Notes: generated by a model from the letters alone, not told the origin. Shown: positions 43,708 through 52,745, counted from the stretch's first letter. The stretch is DNA of 64,000 bases from Ensifer sp. IC4062 (GCF_020193575.1 NZ_JADYVD010000007.1:62001-126000), one strand, 5' to 3'. Translations and numbers: made by a program.

Positions 43708-45169
43708 TCAAAGCGTATTCTTGTAGATCCGCCCGTCCTTCATGATGACTTTCAAATTGTTTCGGTCGGCGATCAGCGAGATGTCCGCCAGCGGGTCGCC
43801 ACCGATCACCAGCAAATCGGCAAGCGCGTCCGCTTCGATGACGCCGAGCTTGCCGATGTAGGGGCTGCGCGGCCCGGAGAGGTCAAGCAGCTCCGCATTG
43901 TCTGCCGTCGCCATCTTCAGCACTTCCGCCGGCGCATGCCAGCGGGTGAGCTTGGCGAGCTGCGCTCCCTGGCGGGCCGCGATCCTTTCCGAGAACAACG
44001 TGTCGGTGCCGAAAGCCGTCTTGACCCCGTGGTTCTTCGCCAGCGCAAAGGCGGTGTCCGTGCCGCTGATGATCTGCAGCTGGGAGAAGCGTTGCTGCGT
44101 TCCCTCTGGAACGGCGCCGCGTCCTCGTCGTCAGAAACGGCTGAAGGCTCCACCAGATGCTCTTCTCCGCCATCAGCCTGGCGGTCTCCTCGTCGGCGAG
44201 ATGCCCGTGCTCGATGCATTTGACGCCCGCCGCGAGCGCGAGCCGGATCGCCTTCGGCGTGTAGGCGTGCACCGTCACGTAAGTGTTCCAGCCCTCCGCC
44301 GCCTCGACCGCGGCGCGAAGCTCGCCTCCGGTATATTGGGTGGAGTCGAGCGGATCATGGTCGGAGGTGACCCCGCCGCCCGCCATCACCTTGATGTGGC
44401 TGGCGCCGAGGAAGAGTTGTTCTCGCGTACGCCGGAGCACTTCGTCGACGCCATCGGCGATGGCAGCCGCTCCGCTGCGCTCGGAAAAATGCAGCCGGTC
44501 ACCATCTTCGCGGGGCAAATCGTGACGGGTGCGGAAGTCTCCGTGGCCGGACGTCTGCGATATCATCGCTCCGGCCGGCCAAATGCGGGGGCCGATGACG
44601 GTGCCATCGTCGATCGCCCGCTTCAGTGCGAACACGGGCCCACCGACATCCCGTGCGGTCGTAAAGCCCTGCATCAGGAAGTCGCCGGCGGCTGTGGCGG
44701 AACGCAACGCCAGATAACTGGGATCGGCGGTCAGTGCCACCGCCAGGGGAACCGTCGAGAAGGCGAGATGCGTGTGGGCGTCGATCAGCCCCGGCATCAG
44801 CACGCCGCCGGCGCCGTCGATCGTCAGCGCTTCATCGGGCGCGGCCGCGCCGCCATCGTCTACCGATTTGATCCGGGTGCCCTCGACGAGCACTCTTGCA
44901 CCCACGCGAAGGGTCGGGGAGGTGCCATCGAAGAGGCGGATGTTGGTGAAGAGGATCGGTCGCGCCGGCGCCGGCGGAGACGGCTGCAGGTGCGCCGACG
45001 CGGTTGTTCCCAGGCCGGCACCGGTCGCCATTGCCGCCAGTCCGGTCATGAAGGTGCGGCGGGAAAAGCCAAGCTTGACGCGCTCGGCGACGTATCGGAT
45101 TTCCGGCCTGTGGCAGAGGCATCCAATATGGCCGGGTGTATCTGTCCTTGCCGCCGAGCAGTCAAACAT
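43708..45169 (-). pseudogene. Tat-exported metal-dependent amidohydrolase, broken by two frameshifts
   Basis: The N-terminal frame (start 45169, AGGGGGAG ribosome site) carries a twin-arginine signal (FSRRTFMTGLAAMATGAGLG) and imidazolonepropionase-like amidohydrolase motifs: PGLIDAHTHLAFS, GASHIKVMAGGG, VHAYTPKAIRLALAAG, CIEHGHLAD. After SLQPFL the frame is lost: one base is missing near 44131-44133 and another near 44107-44112, after which a third frame continues with FSERIAARQGAQLAK to the end (ADLLVIGGDPLADISLI). Joined, it would be a normal protein of about 485 residues. The cause is either recent inactivation or sequencing error in a GC-rich run. Confidence 0.82.
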
Positions 45170-45228
45170 GGCACTCCCCCTACTGCATGTTTCCTTCGGC
45201 TACGGTACAGCAAGGCTTCTCCTCCGCC

Positions 45229-45344
45229 GTCATTCCTGTGCTTTTCACAGGAATCCAGCCAGCCCGAGTCTTTGAGCTGAACGCACTCTTCCGCGCCGCA
45301 GACGCGGCGCTGCTGGATCCCTGTGACAAGCACAGGGATGAGGG
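45229..45344. repeat. RIME-type palindromic repeat (copy c)
   Basis: Full-length copy (GTCATTCCTGTGCTTTTCAC on the left, GCGCCGCAGACGCGGCGC inside, CCCTGTGACAAGCACAGGG on the right). It is preceded by the recurrent flank GGTACAGCAAGGCTTCTCC and, just outside, a truncated CTGCATGTTTCCTT from the other repeat family; it is followed by AAGCATCCGCCAAAC. Confidence 0.88.
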
Positions 45345-45417
45345 AGAAGAAGCATCCGCCAAACTCTTTAGGCGCTGTCATGTACTGCAGCGTCTGGAAA
45401 ACACGCGGCGCCGTAGG

Positions 45418-45615
45418 TTACTTGTGTTGATTGCGACGGAGGACTTTGCCCATCAGCAGCAGCATGCCTATGGCGATGAATACGACGCCTGCGGCCATAT
45501 ATCCGGCCGCCCCATAGCGGTAGCCTGACGCCGCCAGGAGGAAACCGATCACGACCAAAATCAAACCGCCGACCTTGCCTATAAACAGGTTGGACTTCTC
45601 ATCCTCTAAGGCCAT
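45418..45615 (-). CDS. Small two-helix membrane protein
   Basis: The ATG at 45615 (MALEDEKSNLFIGKVGGL) follows AGGGAGG and gives 65 residues with two membrane helices (about 15-32 and 36-56). The C-terminus is basic (KVLRRNQHK). The function is unknown. The longer frame to 45693 is unlikely, given this ribosome site. Confidence 0.65.
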   Translation of the reverse strand: MALEDEKSNLFIGKVGGLILVVIGFLLAASGYRYGAAGYMAAGVVFIAIGMLLLMGKVLRRNQHK

Positions 45616-45715
45616 GGCGACCTCCCTGTCGCGTGGAGCCATCTTCAATCTATATACAACGTCAGCGCGCTCCGGTCGAGCAAAAGTGGACACGCATACC
45701 TTGTGCCGGCGGCCG

Positions 45716-45823
45716 CCCTAAAGCGCGTCGCGTTCAATCGGACTCATGCGACGCTCTTTAGGTCCTTGTTTTTATGCATGTCGTTGTCCAAAACCGCCGC
45801 ACACTCTTGGGCGACATGGACTA
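45716..45823. repeat. Third-type intergenic repeat (TAAAGCGCGTCGCGTTCAATC family)
   Basis: Landmarks are CTAAAGCGCGTCGCG pairing with CGACGCTCTTTAG, then TCCTTGTTTTTATGCATGTCG, TTGTCCAAAACCGC and CTTGGGCGACATGG. I recall this motif as common between rhizobial genes; only one copy is present in this window. The following 45824-46021 shows no gene. Confidence 0.55.
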
Positions 45824-46021
45824 GGTCAATACGGCCGCTGCGTTGTCGGCCCGCCCGTTCCGGCGACGGTCCGGCCCGTCCAGCACCCAGTGGGCGCTGG
45901 CAGCCGAGGGGCGCGCGATGACGCATTGATGGCGGGCGAGGTCCGCCGGACTGGGCGCGGGCGTTCGATTGGAACGTCCTCGACCGGGCGTCCGCTGTCA
46001 GCTGTGTTCCCCTGCGGCGAC

Positions 46022-46126
46022 CGTCATTCCCGTGCTCGTCGGAGGAGAGGGCGATCGAGCGTGAAAGTCCGCCGCGCCGCGGACGCGGCGCTGCTGGATT
46101 CCTGTGGCAAGCACAGGAATGAGGGA
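46022..46126. repeat. RIME-type palindromic repeat (copy d, left arm damaged)
   Basis: The left arm starts GTCATTCCCGTGCTCGTCGG but then diverges; the inner GCCGCGCCGCGGACGCGGCG and right arm CTGTGGCAAGCACAGGAATGAG are kept. Confidence 0.75.
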
Positions 46127-46175
46127 ATTCGGGACTATGGCCGAGCCGGATCGCACCAACTGAACTGTGCAGCCG

Positions 46176-47021
46176 TCACCCAAGAAACTCCCGGATGGCG
46201 GCGGCAATCTCAGCCGCGTGGGTCTCCAATGCGAAGTGGCCGGTGTCGAAGAAGACCACCTGCGCCTCCGGTATATCGCGCTTGAAGGCCTCGGCGCCGG
46301 GCGGCAGGAAGAAGGGATCGTTGCGGCCCCAGGTCGCGAGGAACCGCGGTCTGTGGGTGCGGAAATATTCCTGGAACACCGGATAGAGCGCGACATTGCT
46401 CTTGTAGTCGCCGAAGAGGTCGAGCTGGACCTCGGCGGCCCGCGGGCGGCCGAGGTAATGATTGTCCAGCGTGTAGCCGTCCGGCGAGACTCTCGTTACA
46501 TCAGGCACGCCGTGCGTATACTGAAAGCGCGTCGTCTCCGGCGTCAGCAGCATGCGAAGCGCCTCGCGATTGGCGTCCGAAGCCTCCTGCCAATAGGCGC
46601 GGATCGGGTTCCAGCCGTCGCTCAGGCCCTCGACATAGGCGTTGCCGTTCTGGGAGATGATTGCGGTGATCCGCTCCGGATGGCGGACGGCGAGGCGAAA
46701 GCCGGTCGGCGCGCCGTAGTCGAAGACATAGACGGCAAAGCGGTCGAAGCCGACGATCTCGGTGAAGCGCTCGATCGTCTCGGCGATCGAGTCGAAGGTG
46801 TTTGACCTTGGGTCGTCCGATTGGCCGAATCCCGGCAGGTCGGGTGCGATGATATGATAGCGGTCGGCAAGGTGCGGGATCAGGTCCCGGAACATGTGGC
46901 TCGAGGTCGGAAAGCCGTGCAGCAGCAGGAGCTTCGGTGCGCCCAGCGCGCCTGCCTCGCGATAGAAAATCTTCAGCCCATCGACCTCGGTGTTTCGATA
47001 ACGGATCTCGGTCATCGTCAT
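46176..47021 (-). CDS. Alpha/beta hydrolase with Asp nucleophile (haloalkane dehalogenase/epoxide hydrolase type)
   Basis: A 281-residue hydrolase: oxyanion region LLHGFPTSSHMFRDL, PDLPGFGQSD, nucleophile Asp101 in YVFDYGAPTGFRLA, acidic partner in FLATWGRNDPF and His262 in DTGHFALETH. An Asp nucleophile points to dehalogenase or epoxide-hydrolase chemistry rather than esterase; the halide-stabilising residues were not resolved. It is divergent from the LysR gene at 47151, separated by 129 bases, the usual arrangement for a LysR-controlled target. Confidence 0.85.
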   Translation of the reverse strand: MTMTEIRYRNTEVDGLKIFYREAGALGAPKLLLLHGFPTSSHMFRDLIPHLADRYHIIAPDLPGFGQSDDPRSNTFDSIAETIERFTEIVGFDRFAVYVFDYGAPTGFRLAVRHPERITAIISQNGNAYVEGLSDGWNPIRAYWQEASDANREALRMLLTPETTRFQYTHGVPDVTRVSPDGYTLDNHYLGRPRAAEVQLDLFGDYKSNVALYPVFQEYFRTHRPRFLATWGRNDPFFLPPGAEAFKRDIPEAQVVFFDTGHFALETHAAEIAAAIREFLG

Positions 47022-47150
47022 TCTCCTTGCTGGTTTGCTGCGCGAACCGTTGCCCGCCCTGGTGAAGTGGATGAGCGCAAGATATAGCCTTCCGGCAGGT
47101 GTGATAATCAGCTACCACCGACAAGGACAGTTTCATTCAGTGAGATAATC

Positions 47151-48065
47151 ATGGACCGGTTCGAAGCGATGTCGATCCTTGTTGCGGTGGTGGAGGCGGG
47201 CAGCCTTACCGCCGCCGGCCGCCGGCTGAATTTGCCGCTGCCGTCCGTCAGCCGAAAGCTCGCCGAACTGGAGGATTACCTCGGGACCCGGCTTTTGACG
47301 CGCACGACCCGCAAGCTGACGCTGACCGATGCAGGAAATGACTATTTCCATTCCTGCAAACGCATCCTCGAAGAGGTGGGCGATGCCGAGCGGAAGGCGG
47401 CGGGCGAGCAGAGCACGCCGAAGGGCGAACTCGTGGTAACGGCGCCGATCGTGTTCGGCCGGCTGCATGTGTTGCCGGTCGTCAGCGCATTCCTTTCGAT
47501 CTATCCCGATATCAATGTCCGCATGCTGCTTTCCGACCGCAACGTCCATCTGCTCGAAGACGATATCGACCTTGCCGTTCGCATCGGCGCGCTGCCCGAC
47601 AGTTCGATGGTGGCGAAGCGCGTCGGTTCCGTGCGACGTGTGGCTTGCGGAAGCCCCGCCTGTTTCGAGCGGCATGGCGTACCCGCAAGCCCGGCGGATC
47701 TCGAGCGCCTGCCCTGCGTCACATTCGACATGATGGCTTCGCCAAGCCCCTGGATCTTCGGCAAGGGCGGCAATACGCGCGAGCCGGTCGTGCAGATCCG
47801 TCCGCGCCTTTGCGTCAACACCGCGGAAGCGGCGCTGGACGCGGCGATCGCCGGCATCGGCGTGACCCGCGTTCTCTCTTACCAGGCAGCCCACGGGGTC
47901 AAGGAGGGGCTTCTACAGGTGGTGCTGCAGGACTTCGAGCCGGCACCGCTGCCGGTCCATATTGTCCACCAGGGACGGGGCGAACTGCCGTTCAAGATGC
48001 GCAGCTTCCTCGACTTCGCGGCCCCGCGCTTGCGCGAGCGGCTGGAGGAGGTGGCGCTGGGGTGA
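47151..48065 (+). CDS. LysR-family transcriptional regulator
   Basis: A 304-residue regulator with a LysR N-terminal helix-turn-helix (residues 2-60: FEAMSILVAVVEAGSLTAAG, LPSVSRKLAELEDYLGTRLL) and a substrate-binding effector domain (GELVVTAPIVFGRLHVLPVV, DLAVRIGALPDSSMV). It resembles the CrgA/AaeR-like subgroup. It is divergent from the hydrolase at 46176, which it probably controls; the shared gap contains two copies of GATAATC (about 47103 and 47145). Confidence 0.93.
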   Translation: MDRFEAMSILVAVVEAGSLTAAGRRLNLPLPSVSRKLAELEDYLGTRLLTRTTRKLTLTDAGNDYFHSCKRILEEVGDAERKAAGEQSTPKGELVVTAPIVFGRLHVLPVVSAFLSIYPDINVRMLLSDRNVHLLEDDIDLAVRIGALPDSSMVAKRVGSVRRVACGSPACFERHGVPASPADLERLPCVTFDMMASPSPWIFGKGGNTREPVVQIRPRLCVNTAEAALDAAIAGIGVTRVLSYQAAHGVKEGLLQVVLQDFEPAPLPVHIVHQGRGELPFKMRSFLDFAAPRLRERLEEVALG

Positions 48066-48196
48066 CGGGGCAGGGGCGCACCGAGCAGCATTTCCCCAGC
48101 CCCCCGCTCGACCTGCGCTCTGCGCGCCGACATGACGATAGGCGCGATACCGCAGCCGCTACGGCGCGAAGGCCTGACGCGGTGATCCCTCTCGAC

Positions 48197-48402
48197 CCTC
48201 ATTCCCGTGCTCGTCACAGGAATCCAGCAGCGCCGCGTCCGCGGCGCGGAAGACTCCGCCGGAGCGCGGGCGTACTTCGGGCCGTTCGCCGGACGGCCGT
48301 CCGGTTGGCATTACCTCTGCCGCGTCTCAAGCGCTGAAAACAAGTTATTCACGGCGCCGACGCGCCGTGGCTGGATTCCTGTGACGAGCACAGGAATGAG
48401 GA
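48197..48402. repeat. RIME-type repeat split into two halves (copy e)
   Basis: The left half (48197-48262: CCTCATTCCCGTGCTCGTCAC, CAGCGCCGCGTCCGCGGCGCG) and the right half (48346-48402: CACGGCGCCGACGCGCCGTGG, TTCCTGTGACGAGCACAGGA) are separated by about 85 bases of unrelated sequence. The right half with its preceding AGCGCTGAAA resembles 51048-51118. Confidence 0.7.
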
Positions 48403-48496
48403 AGGCGGGTCCGGCATAGGAACAGGCGGGGAGCGGAAGAAGGTGGGCGCCAGCCAGTTTCGGCCTCGTCTGTTGCGGTACGGCGAGGCTTCTCAG

Positions 48497-48713
48497 CCTC
48501 ATTCCTGTGCTTGTCACAGGAATCCAGCCAGCCCAAGTCCTTGGGCTGAAAAGACACTTCCCCGCCGCGGACAACTGCATGCTTCCTTAAAGCGTAGACG
48601 AGTTAAGGATAAAAACATGCAGCAATGCAAAGCGCTACTGCGTCCTTTGCGCGCCTGATAAGGCGCGTGGCGCTGTAGGGCGCTGCTGATCCCTATGACA
48701 AGCACAGGGATCG
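48497..48713. repeat. RIME-type repeat interrupted by a second repeat element (copy f)
   Basis: The left half (48497-48571) runs from CCTCATTCCTGTGCTTGTCA to CCCGCCGCGGA; the right half resumes at GGCGCTGCTGATCCCTATGA (about 48678) and ends CAAGCACAGGGAT. The intervening 106 bases are a complete two-palindrome element. Confidence 0.85.
48573..48678. repeat. Two-palindrome intergenic repeat inserted in RIME copy f
   Basis: A complete forward copy: CTGCATGCTTCCTTAAAGCG with GAGTTAAGGA and CATGCAG, linker CAATGCAAAG, then CGCTACTGCG with GGCGCTGTAG. Its ends coincide with the break in the host repeat. Confidence 0.85.
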
Positions 48714-48801
48714 GGGCCGTATCCTCCAGCCGATTGCATTACCGTGGCGTCCCACGCGGCGCTTTAGAGCGAACCCAAACTTTCCAGCCAGGATAGAAAC
48801 C

Positions 48802-49344
48802 TCAAACTTCTGCACTTTGAATCCACTCTGCAATTTCGGTCGCCGCGTCTGTCGGGGACAAACGCGTCACGTCAAGCTTTAGTAGGTTCGTCTCGTCGAT
48901 ACCTGCGAGGACTTTGCCATTTGCGTGGTTTCTCCTCGCCATTTCGGCATCGCGTGGCTTCCTCTTGGCAGCTCGCCCGGCCGCCTCGATACGCCGGATG
49001 TTCTCTTCAACATCGCAGTGTATGTGCACAACGAATAACGGACCCCGCTCACGACCAAGGCGCACAATCCGTTGCCATTCCCTATCACCCCAATCACTGC
49101 TTCCGGCAAGGACCGTCGTAAGTACGACCGGTATTTCGGCGGGGAGTTTTAGTATCAGGTCATGCGCGATTGCTTCGATCTTTTCGACTGTTTCGATGAA
49201 ATCCGGCGATTTGAACTCCGTCAATGCAAAGGCGACGTTGTAGACACTGTGAATGTCCAGCAGGCGACCCGAAATCTTTGATATGAGTTCTTGACCGATC
49301 GTGAGCTTCCCCACTCCCGGATAGCCGTTCAAGACAATGATCAT
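48802..49344 (-). CDS. AAA/P-loop kinase-like protein
   Basis: The ATG at 49344 (MIIVLNGYPGVGKLTIGQEL) gives 180 residues; an upstream frame to 49500 lacks support. The Walker A is GYPGVGKLT at residues 7-15; IPVVLTTVLAGSSDW and FVVHIHCDVEENIRRIEAAGR are typical of small adenylylate-kinase-like or Zeta/shikimate-kinase-like proteins that phosphorylate small molecules. The substrate is unknown. It is monocistronic. Confidence 0.78.
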   Translation of the reverse strand: MIIVLNGYPGVGKLTIGQELISKISGRLLDIHSVYNVAFALTEFKSPDFIETVEKIEAIAHDLILKLPAEIPVVLTTVLAGSSDWGDREWQRIVRLGRERGPLFVVHIHCDVEENIRRIEAAGRAAKRKPRDAEMARRNHANGKVLAGIDETNLLKLDVTRLSPTDAATEIAEWIQSAEV

Positions 49345-49529
49345 GGATTGCTCGCCGCTCAAGCCAACGCAAATTTCAGTCGTATAGTGCTGATCTAACC
49401 CGCAACAGCAAGTCAATTGAGTCATGCTGCCAGGTCTGGTGACACGGTTAAAGCATCCCTTGGCGCCAGCGCGAGGTTCTGGAGACCAGCCGACAGGCAT
49501 GGCTAATTTTCGCTACTTTGAGATGCGAC

Positions 49530-49645
49530 GCCCCGGTGGCAAACTCAAGTCAGACGGGAAATTTTCTCCCGCATTTCGCCCACACCGGCCCCCCTCCCAA
49601 TGGGCGAAAGACTTGAAGCCCCGGGTTCCCCTACCGGGGCTTTTT
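49530..49645 (+). ncRNA. Candidate AbcR-like small RNA
   Basis: On the forward strand: an exposed TTTTCTCCC (about 49562-49570), then an 8-bp stem TTCGCCCA/TGGGCGAA (49575-49582, 49601-49608) whose 18-base loop contains CCCCCCTCCC (49589-49598), then an intrinsic terminator. Two unpaired CU-rich anti-Shine-Dalgarno motifs, a hairpin and a terminator in about 115 bases match my recollection of the AbcR/alpha-r15 RNAs that repress ABC-transporter mRNAs. No reading frame or neighbouring gene explains the terminator. The 5' end is estimated from family length. Confidence 0.55.
49616..49645 (+). terminator. Rho-independent terminator
   Basis: AAGCCCCGG pairs with CCGGGGCTT across a 9-base loop and is followed by T. 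It serves the candidate RNA at 49530; the protein genes on both sides read leftward, so it is not theirs. Confidence 0.88.
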
Positions 49646-49695
49646 CGTCAGTACACTTGAAAAACAATTGGTCTTCACGCCGTGTTGCGTGCCTT

Positions 49696-50733
49696 TCACT
49701 CGAATAAGATCAGGCTCGCCGGCGAAGGCGGCAGGGGTTTTGCGATCGCTGTGCTGAAGCCGGCGCGGCGGGCGATTTCGGCGAGCTCCTTCTCGGTATA
49801 GGCTTCGCCCGCGGGCGTCGTCGCAAGCATTTCAAAGGAGAAGGCGGCCGGGAAGGGCGGCGAGACGCGATCTTCGTTCGGCACGAAATCCACCGCCACC
49901 ACGCGGCCTCCGGGGCCGAGCGTCTCCTTGCATTTTTTCAAAAGCCCGGCGCAGGTGTCGATGTCGAAGTGATGCAGGAAGTTCGGCAGCAGGATCAGGT
50001 CGTAGCCGCTGCCCCAGTTGACGTCGAAGGCGCTGCCGGGGATGGTCCGGTATCGCTCGGCGACGCCGAATTCGCCGGCGTTGTGTTCGGCGAGTTCCAG
50101 CACGGCGCGCCAGTCGACCGCGACGATCTCGGTCTCCGGAAAGGTTTTGGCGATCTCGATGCCGAAGCGCCCGTGCCCAGCGGCGATGTCGAGCACCTTC
50201 TTAGGCTTCGTCGGCAATGCTGCCATCTCGTCGGCCAATGCCATCGCGCTGCGGGCGACGAGCGGGCCCATGGCCCGGGCGAACTTCACCCAGACCGGAT
50301 TGTCGGCGGAGAGATTGGCGAGGCCCAGCGATCCGCCGTTGTGCACGCAGGCCGCAGGATCGTCGAGGAACTGCGAAAGCATCTCGGGCGCGGCAATGAA
50401 TTGGATTGCGTCGCCGATGTACGCCGGCGAGTGGCGGACGAGGAACGTACGGCTCGACGGCGTCGCCCGGTACGTATCGTCCTCCTTCAAGAGGAAGCCG
50501 TTGACGACGAGGTAGTCGGCGAGGATGCGCACGCCGCGCTCGGAAGCGTTTGCGGCCGTCGCGAGCGCTGCCGCCGTGCTGCCTTCGCCAATCAGCGTGA
50601 AAAGATCGAGCTCGATCGCGGCCCTGAGCGCAGCCGTCTTGCGGCATGCAAACATCGTATCGATCGCGAGATCGGGCGAGACCTCGCCCATGTCCGCGCC
50701 CGTACCCATAACCGTTTCTTCCAGCGATGCCAT
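49696..50733 (-). CDS. SAM-dependent O-methyltransferase family protein
   Basis: A 345-residue protein with the two-part layout of plant-type/hydroxyneurosporene-type O-methyltransferases: an N-terminal winged-helix dimerisation domain (ALRAAIELDLFTLIGEGSTA, LADYLVVNGFLL) and a Rossmann SAM domain with VLDIAAGHGRFGIEIA, LPNFLHHF and GGRVVAVDFVPNEDR. The acceptor is unknown. GGGAGGAC precedes the ATG. It is monocistronic. Confidence 0.87.
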   Translation of the reverse strand: MASLEETVMGTGADMGEVSPDLAIDTMFACRKTAALRAAIELDLFTLIGEGSTAAALATAANASERGVRILADYLVVNGFLLKEDDTYRATPSSRTFLVRHSPAYIGDAIQFIAAPEMLSQFLDDPAACVHNGGSLGLANLSADNPVWVKFARAMGPLVARSAMALADEMAALPTKPKKVLDIAAGHGRFGIEIAKTFPETEIVAVDWRAVLELAEHNAGEFGVAERYRTIPGSAFDVNWGSGYDLILLPNFLHHFDIDTCAGLLKKCKETLGPGGRVVAVDFVPNEDRVSPPFPAAFSFEMLATTPAGEAYTEKELAEIARRAGFSTAIAKPLPPSPASLILFE

Positions 50734-51284
50734 TTTGTCCTCCCGCTTCGAAAACTGCCCGCCTTGCCTCTCCGCGGAGGGCGCAAGAACCGGCCGTCAA
50801 ATGTCGAATTGCATTACGGTGTCCGGAACGCCCGACGCGCGACTCAACGGCCTGCCTCGCCCAAGGCATGTCACCGTTTTATCGAAATACTGAAATGCTC
50901 TAACGCCGTGAGACCACGGACGGAAACCGTCACGCGCTTTCTGGAACTTGTCTCAAGCAAACCACAGGTCGTAAATGCGTGATCGCTACAGTACACCAGC
51001 CGTCGCGCTCGCGTCGAAGGAAAAAGCGGGGGAGCGCCTGTCTGTTGAAGCGCTGAAAGCCATTCACGGCGCCGACCGCCGCGGCTGGATTCCTGTGACG
51101 AGCACAGGAATGAGGGAGTTTGACGCTTCCGACGAATGTGCGGTGACCAGTTGCTGGCGTCGCCTGGCCAACGAGCACCCCGCCATTCCCGTGCTCGTCA
51201 CAGGGCTCCGGCGCGCCCAAGTCCTTGGGCGCGGGAGACTCCCGCCCGGGTCGACCGCGCGAACGGCGAGGGGCCCGTTTCCGC
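50734..51284. repeat. Intergenic cluster of repeat fragments
   Basis: 50890-50952 is a copy of the GACGGAAAACCGTCACGC family (GGACGGAAACCGTCACGCGC, CTGGAACTTG). 51063-51118 is the right half of a RIME-type repeat (GGCGCCGACC, TTCCTGTGACGAGCACAGGA). 51182-51245 is a left half (GCCATTCCCGTGCTCGTCAC, CCCAAGTCCTTGGGCG). No gene is seen. Confidence 0.65.
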
Positions 51285-52352
51285 TCAGCTCCGTCGCAGC
51301 ACCCATCGGAGTACGGCGGCAATCGAGAGGCCGAGGAGCGGCCAGACGGCCCAGAAGGTTCCGTCAAAGGTGAGGAGGTTGACGGTGACGACTATGAGGG
51401 CGGTGATGGCGAGCAAGCCGAAGACGCGATCGATGTCCTTTCTTCTCCTGAGCCAGAGGAGGGCGTAGGCGATCGCAAGGCCGAGCAGTGGCCAGACGGC
51501 CCAGAGAACCCCGTCCCAGGTGAGGAGGTTTATTGCGACGAGGCCTGCGGCGATGACGGCGAAGACGGCGAACTTGCGGTTGCTTGGCGCTGTGGGAGAG
51601 GCGGCCGTCTCGGAAGGCGCTTGCGGCCGGGTGGCTCCGGCATCGGATTGTCGCCCCCAGGTGCCGGCGCGCTGCGCTGGTCCCGGGCGTTGAGGCGCTG
51701 TGCTTTTCTCGGTGGACGCCTGCGGGCGTACAGCATCGGCAGTGGGTTGTTGGTCGCGGGGGCCGGCGGGCCTCGCCGCGCCGTTGCCGCGGTCGCTGTC
51801 TTGCGCGGAACCACTGTGCGGTGCGCCCCGGCTGCCGATCCTGACCGCGTAGCTCGCCACGCCGCCCTCGATGTTCTTGACCTCGAGCTGGCCCAGGAAG
51901 TCGAAGCTGACGGCGACCTTGTTGCGCACCTGGTCGTAGACGGTGTTGGAGATGACGATGCCGCCGGCGGGCGCCGAAGCCTGCAGGCGGGCGGCGATGT
52001 TCACGCCGTCGCCATAGAGGTCGTCGCCCTCGGCGATCACGTCGCCGAGATTGATGCCGATGCGAAAGCGCATCTGCGTCTCGCTCGGCCGCTCGGCGTT
52101 GAGCCCCGCGAGCTCGTTCTGGACGTCGACCGCCGCGCGCACCGCCTCGACCACGCTCGGAAATTCGGCGATCAGCCCGTCGCCCCAGGTGTTGACCACC
52201 CGGCCGTCATGCACCTCGATCAGCCGCGCCATCCCATCGCGGTAGCGCTTCAGCGTCGCCAGCGTGCCTTCCTCGTCCGCCCCCATCAGGCGTGAGTAGT
52301 CCTGGACGTCGGCGGAGAGGATCGTCGTCAGCTTACGGCGGGTCTCGGACAT
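51285..52352 (-). CDS. Class III adenylate cyclase with duplicated C-terminal membrane module
   Basis: A 355-residue protein. Its N-terminal cyclase domain (about 8-165) has ILSADVQDYSRLMG with the first metal Asp, VNTWGDGLIAEF with the second, and LYGDGVNIAARLQA. A Pro/Ala/Gln-rich linker (about 172-255) leads to two repeats of about 48 residues, each a helix pair: INLLTWDGVLWAVWPLLGLA and VNLLTFDGTFWAVWPLLGLS. The duplication is visible in the DNA as well. The result is a C-terminally anchored cytoplasmic cyclase, the reverse of the usual topology. Confidence 0.88.
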   Translation of the reverse strand: MSETRRKLTTILSADVQDYSRLMGADEEGTLATLKRYRDGMARLIEVHDGRVVNTWGDGLIAEFPSVVEAVRAAVDVQNELAGLNAERPSETQMRFRIGINLGDVIAEGDDLYGDGVNIAARLQASAPAGGIVISNTVYDQVRNKVAVSFDFLGQLEVKNIEGGVASYAVRIGSRGAPHSGSAQDSDRGNGAARPAGPRDQQPTADAVRPQASTEKSTAPQRPGPAQRAGTWGRQSDAGATRPQAPSETAASPTAPSNRKFAVFAVIAAGLVAINLLTWDGVLWAVWPLLGLAIAYALLWLRRRKDIDRVFGLLAITALIVVTVNLLTFDGTFWAVWPLLGLSIAAVLRWVLRRS

Positions 52353-52397
52353 GACCGCTCGTCCTTCTTCGGGTCCGCCTACGGCGCCCGCACGTCT

Positions 52398-52440
52398 TTC
52401 TTATCCTTAAATCAGTTAGGATTTAAGGAACATGGAGTAG
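52398..52440. repeat. Partial two-palindrome repeat (arm set I)
   Basis: TTATCCTTAAATC-AGTTAG-GATTTAAGGAACAT forms the first hairpin of the 106-bp element; the second half is missing. It lies just upstream of the cyclase gene. From here to 52745 no other feature is evident. Confidence 0.6.
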
Positions 52441-52745
52441 GCGCCAGGCGGAGGCGCGTGTTTCAGGCAGAAGGCGTGCCACTTTGGATTGCGCAAGTCC
52501 AGAGCTTTTCATAACCAGAGGGGGAACATCCTGCCGAGCAGGGTTCCTCACGGCCGACGCGATCGCCTCTGGCCGGGGGAACTGCCTCGCACGTCTATTT
52601 CGTGCGTGATCCGACAGGGTAGCAAAGGCCAAAATCGAGAGGGGTGCAGCCGGGGCTCGGAGATCCGCCGACGCGCGAAGCCGGCGGCCGGATCTCGCTC
52701 TGCAGAACCATCTGGCGGAACAAGTTCGGCCATTCCGGAATTGTG

